A stretch of 64,000 nt of DNA, taken from NCBI RefSeq assembly GCF_026385525.1, contig NZ_JANIDY010000003.1, positions 124,001-188,000 on the forward strand, given 5' to 3'. The notes below the pieces were generated by a model, which did no database searches, was not told the DNA's origin, and saw only the letters and a list, made by a program, of their open reading frames with translations. Position numbers and translations under genes: made by a program. Numbering within the stretch: position 1 is the stretch's first letter; the number at the start of each line of letters is the position of its first letter. Below, in pieces: positions 35,602 through 44,698 of this stretch. The DNA comes from Bombella pluederhausensis (GTDB lineage Bacteria > Pseudomonadota > Alphaproteobacteria > Acetobacterales > Acetobacteraceae).

Positions 35602-35692
35602 GGACTCAATGTGGCATGGATGCAAATGCCATTCCTGAGAGTCCGGCCAGACAGGCAGATGCCCCTGCATGGAACCATGGCAGGGGCGTCTG
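35602..35692. repeat. Two adjacent hairpins between the flavin reductase gene and the porin gene
   Basis: First: GGACTC (35602-35607) with GAGTCC (35639-35644), enclosing GGCAT/ATGCC. Second: CAGATGCCCCTGC (35656-35668) with GCAGGGGCGTCTG (35680-35692), 13 pairs with one wobble. The second probably ends the minus-strand porin transcript; neither has a strong T-run. Confidence 0.55.
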
Positions 35693-35714
35693 AAAGTTGA
35701 ATTCTGCTCCGGGG

Positions 35715-37448
35715 TCAGTATGTCAGCGTCAGAGAAGACTGGTAGTAGGTGGCATCATGAGCACCTACCTGATGCATGGCATGGGAGGTGAGGAAGCGGA
35801 CGACATGGTGATCCCATGTCAGATGCGGTCCAAGCTTGATGCTGGCGGCCATTTGCGGCGCAATACCGACAAAGGAATTATGGTCGTAGGCGCCATACAT
35901 GCCAGAGGTGAACTGCCGCTGGAAGATGTTACGGCCATAGATGGAGTAGGTGTCATCCCCCGTGCTGTAACGCCAGTAGATGGGTAGTTTCAGCTGGAAG
36001 GTCAGATAGTTCGTAGGGGTGAAGCTGGCCTTGGGGGCGAAGTCGATGAGGTTCTGGCCCGTCAGGTAATTGGTCGGGTCCAGATAGTTGGTGTTGACAC
36101 CGAAGGGCTCGATATAGGTATTCACGCTGCCGGTTGTTCCACGGGCACCACCGCCAGAATAGGCATCACCCTGAATGCCGATGGTCGGACGCCACATCAC
36201 ATGACGGAAGTGGTAATCCACCGTGCCGTTCATGGACCATGCATTCACGTTGCGGGTCATTTTATCGTAGTGATTGGCCCGGTTATAGGACTGGTAGAAC
36301 GTGCCCTGCTGGTAAGCCCCACCGAAGGAGAAGCTGATCGGTCCGGCTTCACCATGCCACCGCAGACCGAAATTATTGCGCTTGGTATGGCCAAGGGCGG
36401 AGGCGTTATACATCACGGTCTGCTGGGCAGGGCCGCCATTGATCTCATACCCGTAATAAAACAGGTTGATGAAGGAATAGCCGTTCTCACCAAGGAAGTG
36501 GAAGTCCGGCGGGGCGATGGTCACGTTGGCCCCGTAGAGGCGGGTTTTGTAATCCAGCGTGTCGTGGAACAGGGAGTTGCCGCCGCGGAAGCTGTCTGTG
36601 TGGTTGTTCTTGGTGTTGATGAAGTAGAAGCCGTCAAAACGGACCCGGTTCCAATGTTCATAGATGCGGAAACCATCCCAGCTGAGCGGGACGTTCAGCA
36701 CGTCACGATTGCCGATCATATAATCCGGTGCATCGAGAAACTGCTGCCGACCGAAGATGAAGCCACCATGGCCGCCTGCGGCATTGCCGCTAAGTTCCAC
36801 AAAAGCCTGTTGCAGGTCCAGATTCTTGCGGAACGTACCGTCATAGCTGTAACCACGCCAGCCGCCTGCATCTGCATTGATGAGCTGGCCGAAGAAGCGC
36901 ACATGCTGGCCGAAATGGAGGTCAGCACTCCAGAGGTTGCGGACAGCAAAACGGCCTGAATTGAAAGGCCGTGCCTTCATGGAGGTGGTGGGGTCGATGG
37001 CCGCACCGAAGACAGGCCGCTTGTCATACCAGTTGTTAAGGCGGGTTTCCCCGGCGAGGCTGAGCCAGATGGAGCCGCTGTCATTCAGCTTCATGTGCTT
37101 GTAGGAATCAAAAGGGTCGCCACTATCGCAGACGCCTTTTTTGGGGACGCTGATACTGTCCATTCCGGCGGGCGTGCCATATTGGGAGACCGGGCCGAAC
37201 CCTGTTTCACTGCCGTCGCCCCGGGCCCAGACACCATAAGGATTGGGAGCTGCTTTGCCATCATCCTGCGGGCAGCCACCGGGGGCTGTGTGCATGATGC
37301 GGTCCAGGATGCTGCGCTGCTGGGTCGTGTTGAGTGTGGAGGTTGTGCCAACAGACGTATCAGCATGGGCAACGGAGAGAGAGGCACCAAGACCTGTTGC
37401 CAGAAGGGTCGTGCACAGGATGGTGCGATGAAAAAGGGAGTGTCTCAT
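35715..37448 (-). CDS. Outer-membrane barrel of the alginate-export (AlgE-like) family
   Basis: The 577-residue protein has a signal peptide ending SVAHAD and a C-terminal beta-barrel ending in an aromatic residue (SLTLTY). Segments such as AGETRLNNWYDKRP, LHFGQHVRFFGQL, GGFIFGRQQF and VPLSWDGFRIYEHW match the alginate export/OprD-like group of 18-stranded barrels. No alginate or other polymer synthase gene is adjacent, so it may be a general solute porin rather than an exporter. The gene stands alone, with a 394-base non-coding region upstream. Confidence 0.8.
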   Translation of the reverse strand: MRHSLFHRTILCTTLLATGLGASLSVAHADTSVGTTSTLNTTQQRSILDRIMHTAPGGCPQDDGKAAPNPYGVWARGDGSETGFGPVSQYGTPAGMDSISVPKKGVCDSGDPFDSYKHMKLNDSGSIWLSLAGETRLNNWYDKRPVFGAAIDPTTSMKARPFNSGRFAVRNLWSADLHFGQHVRFFGQLINADAGGWRGYSYDGTFRKNLDLQQAFVELSGNAAGGHGGFIFGRQQFLDAPDYMIGNRDVLNVPLSWDGFRIYEHWNRVRFDGFYFINTKNNHTDSFRGGNSLFHDTLDYKTRLYGANVTIAPPDFHFLGENGYSFINLFYYGYEINGGPAQQTVMYNASALGHTKRNNFGLRWHGEAGPISFSFGGAYQQGTFYQSYNRANHYDKMTRNVNAWSMNGTVDYHFRHVMWRPTIGIQGDAYSGGGARGTTGSVNTYIEPFGVNTNYLDPTNYLTGQNLIDFAPKASFTPTNYLTFQLKLPIYWRYSTGDDTYSIYGRNIFQRQFTSGMYGAYDHNSFVGIAPQMAASIKLGPHLTWDHHVVRFLTSHAMHQVGAHDATYYQSSLTLTY

Positions 37449-37842
37449 AGTCTTCTGTCAGGGCTCGTTTATGAATTGGTGAGCCGAGAAGACGGGAAAA
37501 AAGACGCCTCAACATTGATTTAGGGCAAGAATGTGGAAAAGATACTTACAAAATAAATCTTTTACAGTGATATGAAAAACCTATCATCTGGTAAGATGGA
37601 AAATTAATCAGGGTCCCCTATAGAGCAAAAATATCCTTTAAAATCATAATGTTATGAAATGGCTCCTGCGGGGTGATTGGGGAGAAAAATCATGGCAGGG
37701 GAAGATTTGGCCAAAAAACGCCTTATAAGAATTTCTTTTCTCTGTGATTATCGCATAGGCATATCTTGACATGTATCACGGATCAGTGATGGCCGAGCAT
37801 GCGGCCATCACAGGAATCCGTCTGTTTTTCCCGATTCGGAGG
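37449..37842. other. Non-coding region between the AlgE-like gene and hpnN
   Basis: The region is AT-rich near the AlgE-like gene and must hold that gene's promoter; no sure -35/-10 pair was picked. Near hpnN, TGATGGCCG (37787-37795) and CGGCCATCA (37802-37810) form a perfect 9-base stem that may end the hpnN transcript. No coding potential is seen. Confidence 0.6.
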
Positions 37843-40431
37843 TCAGTATTCATCACCTTTCCGGCGTGGCAGCAGGGCGGGGATGAACAGTAGGGAACAG
37901 ACCAGCGTACAGCCAAGGGACAGTAGCAGCAGGCGTCCCATACTGGCCGTACCGGGATGGGCCGAGGCTGCCAGAGAGCCAAAAGCGGACCCTGTTGTCA
38001 GGGCTGAGAACAGGACAGCCCGTGCCGTGGGGGACGAAAGCTGGTTCTTGAGGCCCGCCCGCCAGTTCATGACAAAATAGATGTTGAAGGATACGCCAAC
38101 CCCCAGCAGCAGCGGCAGGGCGATAATATTGGCGTAATTGAGCTGCTCTGGCACCGTGATGACCAGAATGACCGTCAGCAACGAGGAGAGTAGCAGCGGC
38201 AGCAGAACGAGGATGCTGTCCAGCAGGCGGCGCAGCGTGATGAGGAGGATCAGGGCGATCGCCACAATGGCGCAGAGCGCTGCCGTGATGAAGGCGTGTG
38301 TGATGGTCTGTGCACTGGCGATGATCTCCAGAGCAGGCCCGCAGATGTCGGGGGTAACGCTCTCCAGCTCATGCACGAAATGGTGCAGGGTCTCCGTCTC
38401 GGACATCCGGCCATTGGGATGAATGACCAGACGATAGGCTCCGTTGGAGGCGATATATTCTGCCCGGATATCTGCTGGAATGTTCTCCATAGTGATGGGT
38501 GATGGAGAGAGCAGGGATTTCAGCTGTGTCAGCTCATTAGGCAGGAAGCGTGTCAGAGCTTCATTGGTTGCCAGCAGGGTCGCATCCGGTGCGGTGGAGA
38601 GGCGGAGAAGCGTATCACGCAGCGTTTTGAGGGAAGGGCTGAGTTTGTCATCCAGCCCGTCAAACTCATGGGCTGCCGCCGTGGTGGCTGCTCTCAGCTC
38701 TGCAGCGGAAGGAGCCGGTGCCGGGTGAGCCACGTTCAGGGTCGGCAGCAGGATGTCGGCTGCATCATGAATGAGCTGAAGTTTCGTGCTTTGGTCATCC
38801 GGCACTAGGGCACCGAGCCAGAGCACGTCATGTACGCTATCCAGTTTACTGAGGGCAGTAGCGAGTTTGCCCGCCGTTGCTGTGTCAGAAACCAGAACCT
38901 GAGCGTTATAGGGTGTTGTAAGTGGATTCTCCTCCAGAAGGGAGAGGGCCTTCATCCCTTCTGTGTTGGGGTTCTTGGTATGGAGGGGGTCGGCATCAAA
39001 AACGAGGGAGGGCGTCAGGCACAGGCCGACAAGTCCCAGCACGCCAAAGAGGCCCAGTATGGGGCGGCGGAAGCGCCGCAGAGCGTGATCTACTGGCAGG
39101 AGGGAGGCAAAACCCCGGATACTGTCACCCGGCCGAGCACGGAATAGCATCAGCAGGGCAGGAAGAAGGGACAGCGTGCAGAGGAAGGCGATCAGCATAC
39201 CTCCGCCAGCGATCAGCCCCAGCTGGGCAACCCCCACGAAATTGGTCGGCGTGAAGGCAAGGAACCCCGCTGCGGTGGCCAGAGCGGCAACAAATATCTG
39301 CCCACCACTTTCCTGCCCTGTGCGATCCAGCGCCATGAGGGGCGCCAGAGGGTGGTTCTGCCCATCCTTCTGGCAGCGGAACCGTACGCCGAACTGAATG
39401 GCAAAATCCACGGCAATGCCAACGAACAGGATGGCAAAGGCCACGGAAATCATGTTGAGGGTGCCAACGGCCAGTGTGGCAAAACCTGTTGTCAGCAATA
39501 GCCCAATGATGAGTGTCAGCAGGATGGGAATGACAACCCGTAGCGAGCGGACAGCCAGCAGCAGCCAGAGCGTGACCAGACCAAAGGAAATGAACAGCCC
39601 GATGATCATCCCTTGGGCAACGGTCGAGAATTCTTCGTCACTCAGCTTTGCTTCACCCGTGATGAGCGCATGAGCACGACCTGCCTTTATGGTGGGCAGG
39701 TTGTCCAGTGCGGTGCGCATGGCCTTTGTGGCGGCTTCGGACGGTTCGAAAGATGTGAAGTCTGGTTTCGGATGGGTGACGACAAACTGATAATGTCCGC
39801 CAAGATCGCTTAGCCCGCCAGAAAGGAGCTTCTCCCATGAGAGAGGCGTGGCATGGCCTGCAAGGCCTTCTTCCAGCGTGTGGGTCAGCCCATCAAGAGC
39901 GGTATTGAAACTGGCTGGAATAGGCTGGCCGGTGCGGATGGCTTTGGCCATGAGGCCAAATGTGCCGAACAGGCCCCGGGCAGAAGGGTCTGCGGCGAGC
40001 GTACCAAGAAAAGGCTGGGCTGAAATGGTGGAGTCCAGCAGGGTATCAAGTTGTTTCGTGTCGATGAACAGGAAGGCGTTACGGGTGTAGAAGGGATTGG
40101 CGTCTGGCTGGTCCACCCGGTCAAAATGGGTGGTGTCCTTGGAGAGACGCTCTGTCAGTTCATTGGCGGTCTCGCGTCCTTCTTCCGGTGTGGCGGCGCT
40201 GATGATGGCAACGAGGGTATTCTTTTCACCGGGAAAGAGAGATTCGATCTGATGGTTTTTCTGCTTCCATGGCAGCGTGTCGGCAAAAAGCTTGTCTGTC
40301 TCTGTCGTGATGCCCAGATGGGTCAGGCTGAGCCATGCCGACCCTACGCAGAGCAATGTGAAAATGGTCAGGACAAGGGCGACATGGCGTCCGCAGAAGG
40401 CGTTGAGACGGCTTGTCAGGGTAGAAAGCAT
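37843..40431 (-). CDS. hpnN: Hopanoid transporter HpnN (MMPL/RND family)
   Basis: The start at 40431 (MLSTLTSRLNAFCG) follows GGGG by 10 bases; a longer frame upstream runs into a structured region and is rejected. The 862-residue protein has the MMPL layout: one N-terminal helix, a periplasmic domain, five or six helices (about 270-440), a second periplasmic domain and a second helix block at the C-terminus. LGITTETDKLFADTLPWKQ and the FVGIAVDFAIQFGVRFR segment match HpnN, which moves hopanoids to the outer membrane. Other hpn genes are not in the window. Hopanoids are abundant in acetic acid bacteria and help with ethanol and acid stress. Confidence 0.88.
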   Translation of the reverse strand: MLSTLTSRLNAFCGRHVALVLTIFTLLCVGSAWLSLTHLGITTETDKLFADTLPWKQKNHQIESLFPGEKNTLVAIISAATPEEGRETANELTERLSKDTTHFDRVDQPDANPFYTRNAFLFIDTKQLDTLLDSTISAQPFLGTLAADPSARGLFGTFGLMAKAIRTGQPIPASFNTALDGLTHTLEEGLAGHATPLSWEKLLSGGLSDLGGHYQFVVTHPKPDFTSFEPSEAATKAMRTALDNLPTIKAGRAHALITGEAKLSDEEFSTVAQGMIIGLFISFGLVTLWLLLAVRSLRVVIPILLTLIIGLLLTTGFATLAVGTLNMISVAFAILFVGIAVDFAIQFGVRFRCQKDGQNHPLAPLMALDRTGQESGGQIFVAALATAAGFLAFTPTNFVGVAQLGLIAGGGMLIAFLCTLSLLPALLMLFRARPGDSIRGFASLLPVDHALRRFRRPILGLFGVLGLVGLCLTPSLVFDADPLHTKNPNTEGMKALSLLEENPLTTPYNAQVLVSDTATAGKLATALSKLDSVHDVLWLGALVPDDQSTKLQLIHDAADILLPTLNVAHPAPAPSAAELRAATTAAAHEFDGLDDKLSPSLKTLRDTLLRLSTAPDATLLATNEALTRFLPNELTQLKSLLSPSPITMENIPADIRAEYIASNGAYRLVIHPNGRMSETETLHHFVHELESVTPDICGPALEIIASAQTITHAFITAALCAIVAIALILLITLRRLLDSILVLLPLLLSSLLTVILVITVPEQLNYANIIALPLLLGVGVSFNIYFVMNWRAGLKNQLSSPTARAVLFSALTTGSAFGSLAASAHPGTASMGRLLLLSLGCTLVCSLLFIPALLPRRKGDEY

Positions 40432-40746
40432 GAAAAATTTGTCCCCTTTGTGACCTTGAGCAGGCTCTGCACACGTTAAAGAGGCCGGGCCGTATGGCCT
40501 CTGGCCGGACCAGAACTTTTCCGGCACAGCCATGGGGGTAGCCGGGCCGGGTACATGACAATGGGCGCTTTCTGGCAGCCCAGGCCGGGAGGAAGCCCCC
40601 GGCAGGCAACCATGAGCACAGGAAGTAGTAGCGTGATGGGGGGCTTTTTTCTATCCCCTGCATGGTCATCATCAGGGGAAAATGGGCAGGATGGTGACAG
40701 AAGGATGAACAAAGCCGTGCTGACAGGCACGGCGTTCTGCGGCAGA
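40432..40746. other. Divergent region between hpnN and the IMPACT-family gene, with structured GC-rich part
   Basis: The region holds several stems: GCCGGG/CCCGGC (40584-40603), a long-range AAGCCCCC/GGGGGGCTT pair followed by T6 (40593-40650), and CCCCTG/CAGGGG (40656-40679). It must hold both promoters. In-frame extensions of both flanking genes enter it but do not look like protein. A small RNA or a leader with an attenuator is possible. Confidence 0.5.
40594..40650 (+). terminator. Terminator-like hairpin upstream of the IMPACT-family gene
   Basis: AGCCCCC (40594-40600) pairs with GGGGGCT (40639-40645), followed by a T-run to 40650. The loop is about 38 bases and holds a further stem. 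Read on the plus strand it lies about 100 bases before the coding start, so it could be an attenuator or the end of a short RNA. Confidence 0.45.
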
Positions 40747-41355
40747 ATGGAACGCATGACCTGGACATTGGACGGCATTGCCGAGCACGAAAGTATCATC
40801 CGTCATAGTGTGTTCCGCACTCTGGCGGCCCCGGTGGATGATGAGGCGGGCGCAATGGCCTTTCTGGCAAAGGTCGCTGTGCCGGATGCCACTCATAACT
40901 GTTGGGCCTTCCGTGTCGGGGGGCGGTATCGTGTCAGTGATGATGGCGAGCCATCCGGCACCGCAGGTCGCCCTATCCTGTCCGCCATAGAAGGGCAGGA
41001 TTTTGACGGGGTGATGGTGGTCGTTATTCGCTGGTTCGGTGGAATCAAGCTGGGGGCTGGCGGTCTGGTGCGGGCCTATGGCGGAGCCGCTGCCGCCTGC
41101 CTGCGTGAGGCGGCAAAAATTGAACGGGTGGAGCGGGTCCGCCTTGGCTTTCATTGTCCTTTCCCGGTTTATGCAGAGGTGGAAGCCAAGCTGCCGGGCT
41201 GGAATGTAGAAACACGCCGCTGCGATTTTGGAGCAGAAGGGGCCATGATGGAGCTGGCCGTTCCCGTGCAGGAGCGCACAGCCGTGGAAAACTGGCTGAG
41301 AGACCTGACACGGGGGCAGGAACCTATCCGTGAGCTGGATGAAGAACAGGGGTAA
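40747..41355 (+). CDS. YigZ/IMPACT family protein
   Basis: The 202-residue protein has the conserved IMPACT core: NCWAFRVG, SDDGEPSGTAGRPIL, and VIRWFGGIKLGAGGLVRAYG, followed by a second alpha-beta domain (about 130-200). In this family the role is thought to lie in translation or stress control, and the biochemistry is not settled. The start is uncertain: ATG at 40747 or 40756 (MTWTLDG) are most likely, and 40705 is possible. It converges with the aquaporin gene, 20 bases between stops. Confidence 0.85.
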   Translation: MERMTWTLDGIAEHESIIRHSVFRTLAAPVDDEAGAMAFLAKVAVPDATHNCWAFRVGGRYRVSDDGEPSGTAGRPILSAIEGQDFDGVMVVVIRWFGGIKLGAGGLVRAYGGAAAACLREAAKIERVERVRLGFHCPFPVYAEVEAKLPGWNVETRRCDFGAEGAMMELAVPVQERTAVENWLRDLTRGQEPIRELDEEQG

Positions 41356-41375
41356 GGCGTAAGCCGTCCTGTCTT

Positions 41376-42371
41376 CTAGTTTCCTTCTTTTTTGTCCTGC
41401 TGTTTTACTTCCTCTGGTGAAGGGCCAACGGCGTCCGGTGCTGTGTAGCGGGGCACCCGGCCATGATGACCGAAATTGACGATGCGTGCTTCCTTCAGCC
41501 CATGCATGGAGAACAGGAGGCGGGCAAGTTGGAGGGCTAAAGCCGAACCGAGGAATGGCCCAACCAGATAAATCCATACGCCATGCAGGTTATGGGCCAG
41601 CGTATCGGGGGCCAGTGTCCGCATGAAGTTGGTGCTGTTGCCAGAGAATCCTGAGATCAGCGGGTTGGTCACGGCAAAATAGAAGGCACAGACCCATGTG
41701 GTCAGATGCTGGAATTTCGGACGTGAGGCTGTGAAGTAGATGATGAGGATCATCCCTGCCGTAGCAATCGCTTCCATCATGGCATCAAAGGCGAGACTGT
41801 AGCTGTGGGATGGGAATGTTCCCGCATAATTGATCTGGCTGACCATAGGGTGCCAGAAGGGCAGGAGAAGGCTGAGCCCCACGCTGGCGATGAGTGTCCC
41901 GGTAAAGGCACCGACAAGCTGAGCAAGGATGTATCCCAGTGCATCCAGCCAGCGGATTTTCTTGGTCAGGAAGAAGGCAAGCGTCACGGATGGGTTGAGA
42001 TGGGCTCCGCTGACTTTTCCGAATGGCGATAGCGTTGCGATGGTGCCCGAAAGCCCGAAAAACAGCCCCACCAATATAGAGCGGATGATCGGATGAGGGG
42101 CCAGTACGGCAGCAATCGGGGAGTTGTTGGCAATCAGGATGGTGGTCACGCTGATGCCGATGGTGAGCATGATGGCCGTGGCGATGGCCTCGGTGCCATA
42201 TAGCTTCCAGTGGAAAGGGTGGTCAGGATGGGGATGGCCAGCAAGGGGGCGATCCACCAGCTCTTTATGGGAAAAGCGGATATGGGGCAGGCGAATATGA
42301 GGGAACCGCACATGCCGGGCCGTATAGTGTTTCTTATGATCTGGCTGCGGTTGGGAGGGGGAGTCAGTCAT
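41376..42371 (-). CDS. Aquaporin/MIP family channel with degenerate NPA boxes
   Basis: The 331-residue protein has the six-helix MIP pattern between residues 58 and 295. The first NPA box reads NPS (Asn126-Ser128 in GAHLNPSVT) and the second reads NFM (Asn248-Met250) with the following Arg251 kept. The 55-residue N-terminal tail is rich in His and Arg with tandem HVRFPHIRLPHIRFSH units; the C-terminal tail is charged. Changes in the NPA boxes can alter selectivity (water, glycerol or small acids), so transport of acetic acid, glycerol or hydrogen peroxide is possible but not shown. A hairpin lies directly before its start. Confidence 0.85.
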   Translation of the reverse strand: MTDSPSQPQPDHKKHYTARHVRFPHIRLPHIRFSHKELVDRPLAGHPHPDHPFHWKLYGTEAIATAIMLTIGISVTTILIANNSPIAAVLAPHPIIRSILVGLFFGLSGTIATLSPFGKVSGAHLNPSVTLAFFLTKKIRWLDALGYILAQLVGAFTGTLIASVGLSLLLPFWHPMVSQINYAGTFPSHSYSLAFDAMMEAIATAGMILIIYFTASRPKFQHLTTWVCAFYFAVTNPLISGFSGNSTNFMRTLAPDTLAHNLHGVWIYLVGPFLGSALALQLARLLFSMHGLKEARIVNFGHHGRVPRYTAPDAVGPSPEEVKQQDKKEGN

Positions 42372-42374
42372 AGG

Positions 42375-42404
42375 AGGTGCCTTTCAGTAAAAGAAGGGGC
42401 ACCT
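42375..42404 (-). promoter_or_regulatory. Hairpin directly upstream of the aquaporin start codon
   Basis: AGGTGCC (42375-42381) and GGCACCT (42398-42404) form a 7-base stem that ends 3 bases before the ATG (42371) on the minus strand. The only ribosome-site-like AAGG lies at the loop edge, so the hairpin could limit translation. Confidence 0.45.
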
Positions 42405-42450
42405 ATGTTCTCAGAAACGATAACGGGCCGGTCAAGGGGGAGGCAGTAAT

Positions 42451-43857
42451 TTAATCTTTCCCGGCAGGAGAGAAGCGGCGGACAAGATCGCTGAGATGCC
42501 CGGTTTCGGCGATGGTGAGGGATGATGGCGCTTTGGGGCGGGCATTGGCCGTGCCGACATGGCGGGGAATGACAGCCTGCCGGAAGCCCAGCTTGGCGAT
42601 TTCTTTCAGCCGGATACCAGTCTGGCTGACCTGCCGGATTTCCCCGGAAAGACCAATCTCCCCGAAATAGGCTTCATCAGGCGCAGTCGGCTGGCCGGTA
42701 GCGGCGGAGATCAGGGCGGCTGCTACGGCAAGGTCTGCAGCGGGTTCGGTGACTTTCAGCCCACCCGTGACGTTGAGGTGAACATCAAGGCTGCCGAGTT
42801 TCAGGCCACAGCGGGCTTCCAACACGGCAAGGACCATGCTCAGCCGGGAGCTGTCCCAGCCCAGTACGGCACGCCGGGCGGCTCCATCGCCACTTTTGGC
42901 GGAGAGCAGAACCTGAACTTCCAGCAATATGGGACGTGTGCCTTCCAGCCCGGCAAAGACGGCAGACCCGGCAATATTGCCGTGCCGTTCTGCCAGAAAC
43001 AGGGCGGAGGGGTTGGGGACTTCCCGCAGGCCGGTATCGGTCATGGCGAAGACGCCGATCTCATCCGTGGCACCGAAACGGTTCTTGGCAGCCCGGAGAA
43101 TACGGAACTGATGGCCCCGGTCCCCTTCAAAATACAGCACGGCATCGACCATATGTTCCAGCACACGGGGGCCAGCGAGTGCCCCTTCTTTCGTGACATG
43201 ACCAATGAGGATGAGGACGAAACCCAGCGTCTTCGCCAGACGGATCAGCTCGAAAGCGCAGCTGCGGACCTGAGAGACCGAGCCGGGCGCACTGGCCACG
43301 CCTTCCAGCCACATGGTCTGAATGGAGTCGATGACGACAACCTGAAGGGTCCGTTTTTCCTCCAGTGTCGTGGCGATGTCATTGACATTGATGGAAGCAG
43401 CCAGCTCCAGCCTGTCCAGCGCTTTGGGGTTCTTGTCCAGTTCCAGCCGCTGGGCGCGTAGGCGTATCTGGTCGATGGCTTCTTCACCAGAAACATAGAG
43501 AACATTATGACCGGCTTTTGCGAGAGCGCAGGTCATCTGAAGCATGAGGGTGGATTTGCCGATGCCGGGGTCCCCTCCAACCAGCACTACTGAGCCGGGA
43601 ACAAGTCCGCTGCCCAATACCCGGTTCAGCTCGGCCATGTTCGTGTCCAGCCGGGCCGGTGGTGTGGCCTTGCCGTCCAGCCGTGTGGTCTTCAGTCCAG
43701 CCCCTCTTTTACCGGGAGCTGTCTTGCTGGGAGTGACGGCTCTGGTTTCTTCTTCCAGACTGTTCCACTCGCCGCATTGCTCGCAGCGGCCTGTCCATTT
43801 GGGATACTGTGCCTGACAGTTCTGACAGACGAACAGGGTGGCCGGTTTTTTGGCCAT
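42451..43857 (-). CDS. radA: DNA repair protein RadA
   Basis: The 468-residue protein has an N-terminal C4 zinc finger (Cys11, Cys14, Cys25, Cys28), a RecA-like ATPase with GGDPGIGKST and the RadA-specific RAAKNRFG motif, and a C-terminal Lon-protease-like domain (from about residue 300, with GEIGLSGEIRQ). RadA helps process recombination intermediates. It follows the mlaF gene by one base on the same strand, at the end of a four-gene run. Confidence 0.95.
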   Translation of the reverse strand: MAKKPATLFVCQNCQAQYPKWTGRCEQCGEWNSLEEETRAVTPSKTAPGKRGAGLKTTRLDGKATPPARLDTNMAELNRVLGSGLVPGSVVLVGGDPGIGKSTLMLQMTCALAKAGHNVLYVSGEEAIDQIRLRAQRLELDKNPKALDRLELAASINVNDIATTLEEKRTLQVVVIDSIQTMWLEGVASAPGSVSQVRSCAFELIRLAKTLGFVLILIGHVTKEGALAGPRVLEHMVDAVLYFEGDRGHQFRILRAAKNRFGATDEIGVFAMTDTGLREVPNPSALFLAERHGNIAGSAVFAGLEGTRPILLEVQVLLSAKSGDGAARRAVLGWDSSRLSMVLAVLEARCGLKLGSLDVHLNVTGGLKVTEPAADLAVAAALISAATGQPTAPDEAYFGEIGLSGEIRQVSQTGIRLKEIAKLGFRQAVIPRHVGTANARPKAPSSLTIAETGHLSDLVRRFSPAGKD

Positions 43858-43858
43858 A

Positions 43859-44698
43859 TTAACTGCCTGCTGAGCCGCTGGATGTCAGGCTGCTGGTGGG
43901 GATGGGGCCTTCCCGCCGCCCATGAGTGAACTGGTCTACGATCGGGTTGCCGCTCTCCATTAGCCTGTTGGCTGGTCCTTGCCAGATGATCTTTCCACCA
44001 TAGAGCATGGCAGCATGATCCCCGATCCGCATGGCGGATGTCATGTCATGGGTAATGGTCAGGGCTGTGGACCCCAGCCGGGTGACACAGTCGCTGATGA
44101 GGCCATCAATTACGGCGGACATGATGGGGTCCAGCCCGGTGGTGGGTTCGTCAAAAAAGAGAATGTCAGGGCGTCCGGCCAGCGCACGGGCCAGCCCGAC
44201 ACGCTTTTGCATCCCACCGGAAAGTTCAGCCGGGTTCAGCGGAGCGACATGCGCCCCCAACCCGACCTGAGACAGGAGATGAAGGGCTTCTTTTTCCTGC
44301 TCGGCACGATTGCCTCTGGCGGCCTTCCCCTTGGCTTTGAGGCCAAACAGGATATTGTCCAGTACGCTCATGCTGTCGAATAGCGCAGCGTTCTGAAAGA
44401 GCATGCCAATCCGTTTGAGCAGTGTTTCATGCCGTCTGCGGCTGGCCTGTAGAATGTTTTCACCATCAATTTCGATGATGCCTTCATCGGGCTCGATCAA
44501 GCCAAGGATGCAGCGGAGCAGAAGCGACTTCCCGTTACCGGACCCGCCAATGATAACTGTCGATTTACCGGCAGGCACATCCAGATCAATGCCATTGAGG
44601 ATTGTCCGGTCCCCGAAGGATTTTTTCAGGCCACGGATGCGGAGGCGGGGTTGGTCGGTCATCGTATCCTGCCGGGAAGAGGGTGAGAATGTTGTCAT
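43859..44698 (-). CDS. mlaF: ABC transporter ATP-binding protein of the Mla (lipid asymmetry) type
   Basis: The 279-residue protein has Walker A GGSGNGKS, the signature LSGGM, Walker B DILFFDEPTTGLDP, and the switch His in THDMTSAMRI. The pattern LFQNAALFDSMSVLDN is typical of MlaF. It powers the lipid transporter with the MlaE permease. The start overlaps mlaE by 4 bases; an internal ATG at 44662 with AGGA 4 bases upstream is an alternative. An MCE-domain MlaD gene is not adjacent. Confidence 0.9.
   Translation of the reverse strand: MTTFSPSSRQDTMTDQPRLRIRGLKKSFGDRTILNGIDLDVPAGKSTVIIGGSGNGKSLLLRCILGLIEPDEGIIEIDGENILQASRRRHETLLKRIGMLFQNAALFDSMSVLDNILFGLKAKGKAARGNRAEQEKEALHLLSQVGLGAHVAPLNPAELSGGMQKRVGLARALAGRPDILFFDEPTTGLDPIMSAVIDGLISDCVTRLGSTALTITHDMTSAMRIGDHAAMLYGGKIIWQGPANRLMESGNPIVDQFTHGRREGPIPTSSLTSSGSAGS

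Noticed and set aside
40575-40650. Slight likeness of the plus strand (CAGGCCGGGAGGAAGC) to the apical loop of the signal recognition particle RNA
   Set aside because: The tetraloop and the 3' AGCAGCC part do not match, and the long stem expected at the ends cannot be drawn; kept only as a structured region.
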